From Apostichopus japonicus (taxonomy: Eukaryota > Echinodermata > Holothuroidea > Aspidochirotida > Stichopodidae), in the NCBI RefSeq assembly GCF_037975245.1, contig NC_092568.1, positions 62,001-126,000 on the forward strand: a stretch of 64,000 nucleotides of DNA, written 5' to 3'. How positions within the stretch are numbered: position 1 is the first letter of the stretch; every line of letters begins with the position of its first letter. The notes below the pieces were generated by a model that saw only the letters and a list, made by a program, of their open reading frames with translations, searched no databases and had not been told where the DNA came from. Made by a program: the position numbers and the translations under genes. This document shows positions 47,173-60,700 of this stretch, piece after piece.

Positions 47173-47231
<59 letters not shown>
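47171..47231. repeat. (TA)n microsatellite
   Basis: About 60 bases of uninterrupted TA dinucleotide directly after the dispersed repeat. Confidence 0.95.
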
Positions 47232-47233
<2 letters not shown>

Positions 47234-48039
47234 TTGCAATTGAATTTCTCTGATATATATAGAAAGAGTGCCCTCAAAATGACGCCCTATATTTTGCAAG
47301 GACGTAAAAATGGAATTACGCCCTCTTTTTGTTGCGCCCCATACATTTCACTAAATAGCATGTCATGTGAATGCCAATGCAAACACAATCACCACCCTCC
47401 CCCACCCCCTCCCCCACCCTAAATAAAACATGAGTAAGCTAGTTTTCACAAGTCTCCCTTTGGGTTTTTCATTTAGTTCTTCATCTTTTTCTTCTCACTT
47501 TCATTTGCATCTGGAAAGTGACTTGTGTCAGTGCATGACACACACATACACACCAGAAAGTTGTTTTAGTAAACTCTGAGATTGATTTAATTTCAATTCA
47601 ATAGGATTATCTTTATTAAGCTAATCAAAAAGAAATAATACAGGCAGGGGTAAGGGTAGAGGTAATATAGGGGGGGGAGAACTTACGTGATCTTTGTGTA
47701 GGTGATTACCTCACATGGGGAAGTTATATGTGACAGAACTAAAATCAGAAAATTTCATTTTGGCATTTAGTATTTCCGTTACGGTCCACAGGTAATATCC
47801 TTCCATCAATTTATTTCGCGTTGCGTCGATTCGGATACTACTAATCTGGAGTTCATTCATACTTAGTAAAGATTCCTAAATCCTATTGGTCCATTCAGGT
47901 CAGCTGACAGTGGTTAATCCTGTGAGTAACGCACGGTAAAATTACGGGGCATCACTTTAATAAATCTTTGGTTATATGTAACCAAAAATGTTTTGTTTTA
48001 TGATTTTTCCCCCACACAAATGGTAGTGTATAAATGAAC
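47232..48039. other. intergenic, no gene recognised
   Basis: Around 47913-47935, TTAATCCTGTGAGTAACGCACG matches part of the arm of the palindrome at 48040 and may be a relic of a second copy. Confidence 0.4.
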
Positions 48040-48205
48040 GGGGTTAATCAACGGTCTAGCGTGCGTTACTCACAGGATTAATGCACTCCGGGTGTTAATG
48101 CTATCGCTGGATGCACTCGGGCTCCGCCCTCGTGCATCGCTTGCATTATCCCCCGATCGTGCATTAATCCTGTGAGTAACACACGCTAGACCGTTGATTA
48201 ACCCC
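48040..48205. mobile_element. palindromic MITE
   Basis: 47-base arms at 48040-48086 and 48159-48205 are inverted copies with one mismatch, around a 72-base GC-richer centre. Ends are GGGGTTAATC and GATTAACCCC. It encodes no protein. Target duplication is unclear. Confidence 0.8.
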
Positions 48206-48854
48206 TTATTATATATCTCAACATTTCATAAATACTGCCAAGTTCTAGGTATTATATCATATAAAATATTCATATGGTTCTTGGGTTTTATAATAAACGT
48301 ATGGATAAGTTGACAAATTATTTAATCTCACACTCGGTTTGAACCAGGTGTGTATGTGATTCAATCGCACATATTATTGGAAATTACTACACAATAGGAG
48401 AAACAAAGAAATCTCACCTTTAATTAAATTCTTCGTATCACAAGGCAATTAGTACTGGAAAATATTACCTAATTTTAGGCTTATGGCGATTATTGACTAA
48501 GCTTGTTACATACTAATCGTACATAAAATAAAGTAACCTATTTAAACAAGGACCACCATCATCTTGTATACTCTCAGTTTTGTGAAACAAAATCTAAAGT
48601 GCCCCTCTTTTCCATTTCTGTGAGTAAACTGTCCCCTTTTGTTTTATAAATAGTATACCTTTGTTGAAAACTGAAATTTTTTAATTAAAAACAAGGGCCA
48701 TGCGTTTGAAAAGAAATTAAGAGAAAACGGTATTTAATGTTTACCCTTTGTGAGATGTTCCCAATCACATCAAGGTGATATGTATGTTCCATAACCCCCA
48801 ACTAGATTAAGCCCTCTACCGCCGCCCCTGAAGTATGGCGTATCAAGTTGACCA
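48206..48854. other. intergenic, nothing recognised
   Basis: AT-rich with no supported frame or repeat. Confidence 0.4.
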
Positions 48855-48920
48855 GGAGAGTTAGCTCAGTGGTTAGCGCCGGTGCCTTTCAATCATAAGC
48901 TCCCGAGTTCGAGTCACTCC
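48855..48920 (+). pseudogene. tRNA-derived SINE head or tRNA relic
   Basis: GGAGAGTTAGCTCAGTGGTT (A box), then GCCTTTCAATCATAAG and CCCGAGTTCGAGTCACTCC (B box). Acceptor GGAG pairs with CTCC, but the anticodon stem is not regular, so it is not a functional tRNA. Confidence 0.65.
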
Positions 48921-49418
48921 AAGATTAATGTATGTCGTCATGCAGTTACAGAGATGTTGACAATTGACAATTCATCATCATGGACTTTAACTATGAATCT
49001 AAGAGACTGACTTGGGTCAGCTTGCGGCTTTGATAAGCCAATGATATGCTTCTTCGCGAGTTCCTGCTTGCAGGAGGATCTAAAGAAATACATAGATACA
49101 AATTGACCTTTACTTCATTCGAAAGACCTCTTATTATAGATGTGTCTATATTGCGTAACAAGCGTACAAATGAATCATTCAAAACAATGACGACAATGAG
49201 TTAGCTTTTAAGGCCTTTTGTCTTTAGTAATCATTTATCTACATTATGCGCAATTCGATGCATTAAATAAGTTGTTGAAAGAAAGAAATATGAAGAAATC
49301 TTGATCGGGTGCATCTTGCAAGCTTTACTTCCTTCTTGAGACCGCTTGCTGCGGAGTCTCCAACACTTCCCGGAAGTATGAAACTGAGCTAAGGGACTAT
49401 ATGATACCACTACGTATA
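48921..49418. other. intergenic, nothing recognised
   Basis: No supported gene or repeat; it may include the remainder of the SINE. Confidence 0.3.
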
Positions 49419-49466
49419 CAGGTGCGTATCCAGGGGGGGGGCGTTGGGGGCGCGCGCCCCCCGGGT

Positions 49467-49588
49467 AAGAAAAAGAGGAGAGAAAAAAAAGAGAAGAAAA
49501 AAGGAAAAAAGAGGGGAAAAAGAGGAGGGGGAGAGGAAGGAAGGGAAAAGAAAAAGAAGAAAGAGAGAAGAAGGAGAAAAGGAGGGAG
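49467..49588 (+). repeat. 122-base uninterrupted purine tract
   Basis: Only A and G across 122 bases. It produces Lys/Glu/Arg-rich frames on this strand and Ser/Phe/Leu-rich frames on the other, none credible. It could adopt triplex (H-DNA) structure. Confidence 0.9.
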
Positions 49589-49970
49589 TAAAAGAAAAAC
49601 GCGAAGACACCGGGAAGAGAAAGAGGAACAGTGACATCATTACAGCGCTGAAGGGTAGCCAGTGACGGATCAATGATTTCGTAAAAGTGTGCCTCACCCT
49701 ACCCCCTTACACCGACAACTCCATTTTTTTGACGTTTCCATTTTCCTCTCTCACTAATGATCTATATATATACTATATATGGTCTATCATAACGCGTGTG
49801 TAGAATTGTGCTATGAAACCAACTGTGGCTGGTCTCGAACTCGACCGTGTCGTCGGGGAACATGACGCATTTTGGGATGGGGGCGACCGCCCCCCCCCCC
49901 ATTCAGCATTTTTTTTAAATGATATCGCTAAGTAATTTCAAAATAGAAAGTGCTTAGATGCAACTTACAA

Positions 49971-51575
49971 GGCCTGGGAAGTGTCATTTCCAGCGATCTG
50001 GGAGACATTTTCGGCCAAAATTTGCTTGTACGCTTCGCGCTAACAAATGGTCCTGGGTAGAGCCATTTCCAGCGATCTGGGAGGCATTTTCGGCCAACAT
50101 TTTCTTGTACGCTTCTCGCCAACCTATGGTGGCGCTACGCTTAGATAATTTGCCTACAGGCTTCGCCCCTCCCTTGGCAAATTCCTCGCTACGCGCCTGT
50201 TCGAATTTGTAACGCAAACAGCAGATATCACATCATATCAGTGAGCATGAAATGGCGTTCCAGGATGAAAATCCTCAAAACTGTCCGACTTGCCTGAAAA
50301 AATAACCAAAAATTTTCAAGCGCGAAGCGCGCGTTCAACGTGTCAATGTCAATATCATATAAGCAAGCATCGGTTATTACATCGCATGCCATCATGTACC
50401 GTACGGTCCGTTAAAATTGCGCAGTATACCGCGGGATGCTAATGTAAACAACGACATGTCTCATGTAGATGTATAAAAAGCATGGAGGTCCAATTATGTC
50501 AAAAGTTTCTTTTACATTATGGCGAATTAGGGGCTGCACCTCCGCCGCGCAGTGGTGGAGCGTCCATACGGTCAGGGGGGCGGATGCCCCCCCCCCCCGA
50601 CGGACTCAAATGGATTGCTGGCGCCTTTTTCAGCTCTTTACCACTTTTTACTTATTCGTGATTTTTGACTTTTTTATTGCGCTCTCATCTACTTATTGAC
50701 ATTTGTCACATTTTGTTGGTGTAATTTGGCGATGACACCCTATTCTTCGTTTATCTGCAAATTAGCCAGGCCCTGAAAGGGTCATTTCCGGCGATCTAGG
50801 GAGCATCTTTACTCAAAAATTGTCTGTGCGCTACGCGCCAACCAGTGGTGGCGCTCCGCTTAGATAGTGTCCAAAGCGCCCCTACAGACCATTCTCGCCC
50901 CTCCTGACCAATACCCCTAGCTCGCCACTGCCGCCGCGCCTCCTACGCCTATGTGTGTAGTGTTCGCTTTCGGAAATATCTGCTATTTTTTTCATTTCCT
51001 TCAACCAAGTTTTATAATAGCCGTTATAAGAGGTTTTAATATTTCTACACCAATAAATTAACTGTGTCTGGATTTTAGAAAATTTCTGACCAACATTCTG
51101 CATCACACTTCCCTCTACTCGTGCAATTTTGACCGGTCTGTTAGGGGTTGAAGGAAGTTTTTCTATATTGGTTGTCCTTAGATGAAATTTTGTACAACAT
51201 TATGGGTATGTCATGAAGTGAGTTTATTCACGAGAAATGTGAATTTTCAAATTCTGAACAAGGGGCTTAAAACCTTGAAAAGTGGGGCCGACGGGTATTG
51301 TGGGCCGCGACGTAGAATCACCTACAAAAGCAAAGATCCACAGGAGATGCGATCAGGTCGAACATGATGTGTGCCGGGTTGACAATCTTCAAAAAGGTTA
51401 TGGATGGAAAAAAAAAACTATTAGGAAATACTTGGTTCTCAGGCAAAAAGTGTATATCTGGTTGGTCATTTCAAGCCCGAGAAGTGCCGTTTCCGGTGAT
51501 CTGGGGGGTTTCAAAACAAGAAATTTTCTTGTACGCTGCGCGCCAACCGATGGTGGCGCTCCGCTTAGATAGTAA
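49971..51575 (+). repeat. four dispersed copies of an 80-100 bp repeat
   Basis: Copies near 49971, 50052, 50768 and 51474. Each carries TTTCC(A/G)GCGATCT or TTTCCGGTGATCT, then a TGTACGCTNCGCG-type stretch and usually TGGTGGCGCTCCGCTTAGAT. The first two are adjacent. Confidence 0.8.
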
Positions 51576-51615
51576 TTCGCGCCCCCCGGGTTTGAAAATC
51601 CTGGATACGCGCCTG

Positions 51616-54600
51616 GTATATACATTGATATTTAAATAACTTTTAAATCAGTTTTAAAAACTAATAAATCCATAGACCTATATATAGTTATTTTTGGCGG
51701 AGCAAAATACCACAAATTTACGTCATCAGTTGAGATCATGTCCACTTTGGCACATGATGTTGTGGTTGTACTCGTCCGTTACAGGGACGATACAATATAC
51801 ATTAAAAAATAGTCTGCTGATTTAGCCCGCGAAAAGTCGCACCAGAAGAGATCAAATTAGGCATAACACATTTCAAGGGATTGCGAATAAAAGACTAAAG
51901 AAATTTTTTGACACAAAAATTTCTACGGTTTGTAAATCTCTAACAAGGAGCGGGCCAAATGGTAGTAACTACTCATATATTTTGTTAAGACTAATATCAT
52001 GTCTGAAAATTACAAGGTTTGGTAATAATATCGAAAAAAAATACAACCAAAGTCCAAGAGAGCCGGGTAGGACCCGGCGACAATAATGTCACCGGTACCC
52101 CGTCATAATCACTCTTCGGAGCCTCCTGGATATTTTCTCGGACCTCTATTTCACAACACGTCCGGGATGCATCCCGCCCCACGTCGCCCCCTTAACAGCC
52201 CTGGTTGTAACCCAACGCAATATGTAGCTTAACATAATCGCTACAAAACCAACAAAAATATGTCTGTGGGTTTGAAAATCGCAACTATGTAAACGAATAT
52301 ATACGTATATAGGCATATAATCAAAACTCGCCTCTTTGCGGCACAACTCACCCTATATACATACTTAACACCCCCGTATTGTCGGTAAAGTATGAAAGTG
52401 AAAATGGAGGTAAACTTTCTGATTTTGATTTAGAAATGTGATCTACAATAAAAGCAAATACAACCAATAATACGAGTAATTGTATATCTCTCTTTCTCCA
52501 TATGTCCCCACCTCTCCCCCTCTCCCCCTCCCCACCCATCTCCGCCTCTCTCTCTCAACCCCCCTCTCTCTATCTCTTTCTTTGCATGTATGTCTTATTA
52601 TTATGAATTTAATAATTAATTGAAATATCTGCGACTGTTTGACAAGTTAATCGACTCAAGATGGATCATCTTTGAAATATAAATTGATCTTTATTAATAC
52701 ATTTATATTTATACATTTAATTGATATGTAATTTGTTTTCTTTATTCAACCTGACTTTATACGTTACTTTCATAAACAGCGAAAATACAAGAATACACAA
52801 TGGACAATCATTTCCTTTTGGTGCTACTGTTGGCACATTACTTATAAGTATAGCCTAAATCAAATACATAATGCACTTCCTTCCTTTATTATCTCTGATC
52901 GATTGTTTGACTTCCTTTGTCTGTTTAAGGTCAGTATATAGTGTCCCCCAAAATATGTTAGAAAGTCAAATAATGTCCACTGATCATCTGTTTTTAATAT
53001 GCTATAATACTGTCACTTTGAAAGTATTTGCCGCACTGAGACAATTCAAACAACAGTTTATGGAACCACCGGGACAATCTGTGGGACACTTTGACGATCT
53101 AAGGACCCCCCCCCCACTCTCCCACCTGTGCGGCACTTTATTTGCCCTATATTCCATATACGGCTCTTATATCCATATCATGTCCATGCGCTTCAGCGAT
53201 CACTTTTTGGCAACCGAATAGTATATATACCGAGGCTATCAATCACTGGTAGTCCAGTATTTTGCCAGCTATTTGAAAGGTGAGGTGCAGGTGGATCCCT
53301 GGGAGGGGGTGGGGTGGAATGGTATAGCGTTCATTAGCCTCTAGTTACGTCGCCATGATCCTAAATGGTTAAATTGTATAAGATGGTCTGTTTACTTCCA
53401 CTTGGTGAATGCGAGTCATCGTCAAATGAATTGCTTTGTAACTGTTCTAACCTAATTTTTAATCACAAAGGTTAAAGTACACAAAAGACTTTCAAAGAAC
53501 CTCACACACACACAATTTAAAAATGGCACTGACAATATACGCGATTGTCTACTTTAAACAAGGAAGTTTGGTTATATATGGTTCTATTTAGAACTGCTAT
53601 ATTGTACTGTCAAAGTCCAAGAAATAAATGTTTACAAAGTAACTAATCCAAGGGAATTTTCTCTAGCTTATTGTTCTTCGAAATGTGTGAGATGCCATTC
53701 CTTTGTGTAAGTATAATGTGACCTCTTAATAAACGAACCCACGATTTTTGTTATAGAAATAGAAGTCAGTTGAACCCCAATTACCCCTTTTATATGAAAT
53801 AGTTCAAAATGACATAGAAATAAGGTATCTTTCCTGTTTCGGATATTGAGTGTAAAATAGGAAGATGCGGCGGGGCAGAACTCGAAGATAAAAGGACTAA
53901 AAATGAGTTCTAGAAATGTTGAGAAATTGTCATCTTTAGCAGACAGTGGTAGATGGCTTAAGCAGAAAGTTAGTGTTATTTGCTGTAATAGTTCGATAAC
54001 AAATTATATTTTATTCTTTATTTTGTAAAAGATTCCAGTTAATGACCTCTTTGATTACTAATTTAAGGCTAAATTGTTGATGACGTCGGCTTCTCCGAGG
54101 AGTTTTAATTGTTTTAATGCAAATTCGTTCTTTTATAAATTCTATTAATCTAATGAAAATAAGCAAACAAAAATAACAAAACAAAAACTCTTTCAAATTG
54201 ATTATCAACAGAGCACCTATGCATGCAACATCATTAACAAAATTTGTGTCATGTATTTTGAAGATGCAATATAAACTTGAGGGTATATACGTTGGTGTAA
54301 TGTTATTGATTCTGGCTTCATTTGAGGAGCTGACGTAATGGAGGCTGTGTGCTAGACTAGGTAGTTCAGCCACTTTCATTGATGACTGTTCTTCACTATT
54401 TAAAGAGTAATTTCTTTAAGGAAAGCATTCAAGGTGAATGGTAACCAGTGCCGACAAGTTAGCTTGCTTATTGTGAGGGCCTCAAAGAACTCCTTGAAAT
54501 ATTGAACATGTATCGATGACCATTAAGTCGAATTTTTAGCATATTTAAGGGTAATATTGATGACCTGTTGTTATTTGCTTTCATTCCCCAAAACATATTC

Positions 54601-55664
54601 CTGGATGAGCCTGAATTTATGAAAATATTTGTCAACTTTTTTCATTATTTTATTTTGTATTCGTCGATTGCCACATAACGTGGACTATGGATTAGTATTT
54701 CAAGGAAATATACTTTAAACTATACATGTATGACCACATAATCTGTCATCGATTTCATATAAAAGTGGTTGCCCGTTTCAACATGAATGGGTGGTGCCGG
54801 TATTACTCACGTCAGTAATCCATATACATGCCCATTTATACTCATTGGACTTGATTCAGTGTAAATAAGTCATAAAGGCATCCCACTCGGTGTTGGTATA
54901 TTAATCTTTCTCAATAAATAATGACTTGTTCCTTGTTTCCAGATCGGTTCCCTCCCTGATTGTTATTCCATAGATACAAGCTATCGATCATGTATAAACT
55001 TGTATATTGTAATTGAACCCACGCAACAAAACTTCCCCGTCGCACTGACACATGAGTGGGTGTTGACTCTGTTAAAACCCATCTATGCAGATTCCGCGAG
55101 TTAATATTTGCATTAAACAACATGTGGTGGACAAAAGAAAAAAAAATGAAAAAGTTGCTAAAAGGGCGTGCGGTTTGTGAGTATCAGAAAATCAGAAACT
55201 TAAATTTCTTACAAATTAATACAAAATGAAAGTTTGTAGTCGGTAGAACTTTGTGAATGAAACAATACGGCCAATATAAACGATAATGAAATGAGTCATG
55301 TTTATATGTTACAAGTGTTACACTATAAATGTTACATTTACATCACGTAGCTGTTAACGCCCACCGATGTTGTAATGCACACCGTACAGATCAAACGTAT
55401 CATCGGTTGCTATGGGAGATTAATCCTACATGATGTAAACAATATACTCAGCATCCCGGCCTTTTGTCCTAAATGTACACCTGGAACAGGAAATTCAACC
55501 TAGATAGATATTTATGTTTACGATTGCTTATAAACATTCACTGACTCATAACACGCTTCCAATATATTTGATTATTATTAGTTAAAGTATAGGAGAAGTT
55601 AACAATAATAATAATAATAAGTCACAACACAAAAGCGGCGTGTTTTGCAATACTTATATTTATA
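51616..55664. other. intergenic, no gene confirmed
   Basis: Contains a (CT)n-rich tract at 52490-52580 and a 116-codon frame at 52871-53221 with no recognised domain, no splice context and a C homopolymer inside; I do not call it a gene. Part of the segment near 54061 resembles 32340. Confidence 0.4.
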
Positions 55665-56010
55665 ATGATGATCATAATCATCATTGTCATCGCCATTAAT
55701 ATCGTCATCACTATCGAATCGATACCGTTCCTGCTATGGTATCGTGATCGTTATCGCTGCCGTCATTGTCATCGTCGTAAATCATTTGCGATTGTCATGC
55801 TGCCTTTATCGTCATCGCAATCGCCATGGTCATCGCTGTCGTCATCGTCATCACCATCGTCATCGTCATCGCCATCGTCACCGCTATCGTTGTGTTATCG
55901 CTTTCGTGATCGTGATCGTCATCTCTGCATCGACATCAACATCGTCATCATCATCATCGTCAGCGTCATTTTCCGATCGCCACCCGTAGCATTATCGACA
56001 TCGTCATCAC
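55665..56010 (+). repeat. ATCGTC-type low-complexity tract
   Basis: Interrupted (ATCGTC)n and (ATC)n. The frames through it (Ser-rich, His/Arg-rich) are artefacts of the repeat. Confidence 0.85.
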
Positions 56011-57626
56011 CCGCAGTATATACCGTAGTTTCCTTGTTAATTTTGAAAAGAAACATATACCAGCGGCATGTTCTAAGTATACATCATACAATTAAAAAAA
56101 ATCATATTGTATTCACATGATCACACACTTTGTGAATGTACGCATGCGTATATGACAGCAAATTATTGAGGCACACTTGACATTACTGGTTCCCCCATCT
56201 CATGAAATACATATTAATGACTAAATCATTCCTGGTTCTTGCTTGTAAGTTAGAGACAGGATACATTATTTTATTATTTTATACAAGTTTTTATAAAGTT
56301 TATTACACAGAAATGTAAATCCTCAAGATATTCAACACCTGTTGAAGCATCAATGAAATATGGTTTTGGGAAAAAAAAACATTAATAGCAATGTACGAGC
56401 AAATTTTTGGGGGAAGAATTTTTTAGTGGCGACAATAGTTACGCTTCAAAAGCGAGCAGACTCTTGAGACTGAGTTATTTCCTGTTTTTCTCCATAAATC
56501 TTTGCTAGGACATGCCGTAAAGTGTGTGTGTGTGGGGGGGGGGGGGGTTGAAACTGAGTATGCTATAAAAATAATAGAGTGTTTTCTGCCACTCTTTACT
56601 TGTTTACTAGAAATGTAGACATCCCTATTCAGTACTTAAAAAAAAAATCAACACAGAAGAAAAACCATTGCACTGTATCGTACAAACTTCACCCAAGATA
56701 TATTTTATCTTCGCGTCTTGGTGTATAAGCTATACTAAGGGAAATGGCAAATAATAATATTCGCCCAGGTTTTTTTTAAAGTGCAATTAAGACTCAGGGT
56801 TATTATGAAAACCCTGTTATGAAGGTGTCCTCGGAAGTTAATAGGCTCCCGTCACACTGATGTTTGTTTGAAAAAGAATCGGATTTTCAAGAGGAATGAA
56901 ATATCTATAGTCAGAGTTACTTTCCAGCTGCATATGAAATTTAAACTTTACCAATGTCTGCAACCGTAAAAAGAAAAGGGTGGTATAAACAGTTATGACG
57001 GATAATTCCAACGTCGACCCTTTGTGGTTACGTCAACCCATCGGAATTAAAACAAAGATTTATGAAATGTATCAAATATTTCAAAAGTCTGTCGATGCGG
57101 AAAAATGGAGACTTGCATTATATTAACTTTGTGGGCATGGGTGGAGTATAACCCTAGAGAAAACATCTTGAACATAAATGACTTCAAAAGTTACAAAATA
57201 AAACACTGTTTTTTAATCTCTTAGCAATATTACTCATATAAAAAACGTCTCAATTTATGCGTGGGAGGAATACCTCATCCTCTTAGGCCCCAACTTCTTT
57301 CGCTAATATGGGGGAGGGGTGGGGGTGGGGTCACCAGAATGATCAATATGAAAAAAAGGGTGTCATGAAACCAAAGAGTTTGAATACTAGGTCTTTAAGA
57401 CATATAGAGTATATACACAGCATCTTAATCATTTCCTCTTTCTCAATGTCTATACATGTCTACAACATATCCAAATCGGAAAGTTACGTCAGGTGCTGAT
57501 TTTAGGATCCATAATAATAAACAAACTGGCTGCAGAGATAGGATGTCAACACTGTTCTAATAACATTGGTTTCCTTTTAACAACACTTCTTTCATTTGCT
57601 GTTGTTTTGTTTATAGACATATAAGG
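56011..57626. other. intergenic, no gene recognised
   Basis: AT-rich with one long G run at about 56535. No supported coding frame. Confidence 0.4.
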
Positions 57627-57678
57627 ATATCTTTACAATATATACATATTATTATTATGATATATATATATATATATA

Positions 57679-57738
<60 letters not shown>

Positions 57739-57756
57739 TATATATTGTAAAGATAT
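57627..57756. repeat. (TA)n bounded by 18-bp inverted repeat
   Basis: ATATCTTTACAATATATA at 57627-57644 is the exact reverse complement of 57739-57756, with about 80 bases of mostly TA between. The whole block can fold into one long hairpin or cruciform. Confidence 0.85.
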
Positions 57757-60700
57757 GCTCACATTACCTGATCTTCCATCCACATATGTTTCTATCTCTT
57801 ACAGAGGTTCGAAGGGGAGGGGAGGGAAGGGGGGAGTATCGATCTACATACGTGCTTGAAATCTTCTTTCATTAATGAATGTCTCATGTATATATCTGCT
57901 CATCGTCATGGGTTCAATCAAGAAAGACTACACTAATGTCAACTTTGTACATGAAACCATAATTTAGGATATTTATGAGATCATTTACTATATATAAGCC
58001 TCTAAAACGTACAATTTTTATTCGTACCGCAAAATTCATCCGAAAAATTCAAACGAAAACTACATGAAGATTTCTTGCACATTCAACGAAAAGTTCGAAG
58101 AATATAGCAAACGTGTTTTTCTGTTTATGTCAATGACGTCCAGTTATTGCACAATGACAGTCGACGTACGATATTGCGATATTGCGTAACATCAAATAAG
58201 CAATATTCGCAAACGTGCTTTAGGATAAATAGTACACTAAGGGCGTTGTTGCTATGATAAATTCCTATCAAAACTGGCTCTATACAAACAACAGAGATAA
58301 AACAAAAGGAGAGATATCGTACGAGTTTTGCTGAGAGATACATGTGTATAGATCGCCATGATAGCAACACGAAGTTAGAGCGAAACAGACTCGGAAACCG
58401 AAAATATTATTTGGATTCAAAACAAAGAAGGTGAATGTCCTACAGTGTGTTCCTTAGTTTTTACACATCGTTGTTGTTGTAACCCGACACCAGTGCCCAA
58501 AACTGAAACTGAAATTGAAGATATTTAAAGGAAATTTATACAGGAATCATTGACCTGCATGACGGTAAATAGAGGCATGTATACTTGATCCAATATACTA
58601 TCAAGTTAAAACCCGTAATATTCCAGAAACTGAATGGGAAAGTCCCACAAATTAAACGGACATAAAGGAAATCATGGAAGTTGAGAGAAAGAAAGGAATT
58701 TGACCGAATGCACTGAGATATGTTAAACAGAATTCGATACTGAATATTTAAATATATGAATATGCAGGATTCATTGAATTTTGTGATAAGATAGTCCACG
58801 GGTGTAATTGCGGTATAGTCCGGGTGACGGCATTGCCAGATGGGGCCAAAAGGGATAATTCTTTGAACTTTTGGAAGTTTTTATGTTTCTCTTTGTTCAG
58901 TATGAAAAAATAACTGAAAATGCCTTTATTCTTAACCCATGTATAACTGGCCCTCTACACCCCCCCCCCCCCCAGATACTGAAAGGCTGTAGCCACTCTG
59001 ACATTACACTCTCATTTGTAATATTGTAGATCCGCGATCCATCACAATTTCAAAGGGTTGTTTAAAACCTGGCTAATTCGAACACCGGGAAATTGATGTT
59101 TATATACTGTAAAGTTATAGTGAATATTGGTCACGGGAAGTCGATAAAAACAAAACGGACAGGGATTTTATTGACATTTCCGTGAAAGAAGTCCCAATTA
59201 ACGATGTGTCTGTAATGAAAGTTATCATAAAAGTAAAGTATTATATACAACAACAACAACAACAAAGTTTCGCCACAAATGGAAATAGATTACAAATTCA
59301 CTTCAATTCCAAGCAAAAGTCTTCTTTCAATAATTAGTAATAAGACTCGGATCCGCCTCACACAAAACGTATAAAATGATAAAAGTAAAAGTATATAAGT
59401 TATTAGAGTACAACCGGCTTATCACGCAATCTAAAGCCTAAAATATGCTTCAGAATGCTTGCATCCTATTCACGTTTATTTTTATTTATTTCTGGCGGAG
59501 GAAGCCCCCCCCCCCCTACACGGGAGTCCGCTTCAAAGACCCCACATCAGCCACATTCCTCCTTTTCCAAAAATCCTAGATCCGCCTCCTGGTGACCATT
59601 TAACCGCCATCAAATTGGATATTTTTCGAAGAAAAAGGTGGATAAACAACAAGTTGTATACTCGTATACCTGAGCGTAGCTATTTTCATCCATATGACGT
59701 CAGAGAAATATAATTGTTGACAAATTTGACATTTTTGTCATTTTCAGAGACGGAACCAGCAAATCCTCAGGTACCTTCGTTTTACCTGTATAACGTCTTT
59801 TGTCTATATGTGAATATGTAATTACTTTTACGACCCGTCATCGCTACAGTCGTTTATTAATCAAACCCTTCTTTACCCTTACCCCCCTCCCTGAAATAAA
59901 AAAAATTAAGAAATCACCACTTTTCATATTTTTTTTGTACACTATTTCATTTATTTTAAATTATATGGCATAAAAAAAAACTTTCTAAATTTTGGAATAA
60001 AATTTTTAAAAATTATTCTTTAATTGAAATTATCTCTTGAATCTCGACAAAGATACTTTTATTTCTTTCTTTAATTAACTCTTTTTTTTGTTCATTGTTT
60101 TGGAGAATTTTGTCGCTATATACTGTTCAATACTCAAGTCTCATTTCCATTCATTATTGTAAACAGAAATATGAAATGCTGGAAAAAGCTTAACTTTTAT
60201 GTATGTGGTCAAAAAGTGACGAGAGTCATTACTGTACTAATTAACTAATTAACCACCATTTGGCAGGGCTATACGATATCCTGCTTTCAATATTTATCCC
60301 ATTCATGCTGAATAATACGTTTCGGTGAAAATTACTGAAAATTGGCGCCGATTATCGAAACCGTTAAGGAAACAGTCTGTAAAATACAATCACTTGAAAA
60401 ACAGTCCGCGCTATCAATATTTGTTTCTTTCTCAAACACTCTCTCTCGCCATGTGGCTTGATTTCCTCAATAAAGATATAAAATAAAATCCCCATTACAT
60501 CATAATACCAGAATTAAGACATTAGAAAGAATGTATGTAGGCTATAACGGTAAACAAACATACTGTGTAACAGGAACTAAAACCTATATGTGTCTATATA
60601 CAGGGAACAAGAAATAAAACCCGATTTAAAACGATCTACTGGAAGTGTCGGATTATATTTGGTCATTTTATTTTAACGAAATAAAGCACCAATGGTACAC

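Larger units (their letters stand above)
49419..51615. mobile_element. 2.2-kb composite DNA element with internal repeats
   Basis: Terminal inverted repeats CAGGTGCGTATCCAGG (49419-49434) and CCTGGATACGCGCCTG (51600-51615) match at 15 of 16 bases. Flanks share GTATA (49414-49418 and 51616-51620), a possible 5-base target duplication. The interior has no transposase but holds a purine tract, poly-C runs and four copies of a repeat of about 80-100 bp. Confidence 0.7.

Noticed and set aside
49401..49697. Lys/Glu-rich and Ser/Phe-rich frames
   Set aside because: Opposite-strand readings of one purine tract.
52871..53221. 116-codon plus-strand frame
   Set aside because: Second-longest plus-strand frame outside the two genes and the low-complexity tracts, but no recognised motif, no promoter or splice context, and it crosses a C homopolymer.
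54011..54379. 122-codon minus-strand frame
   Set aside because: Hydrophobic and Ile/Lys-rich as expected from AT-rich DNA; part overlaps a sequence repeated near 32340.
55665..56120. 151-codon Ser-rich frame
   Set aside because: Product of an ATCGTC-type repeat.
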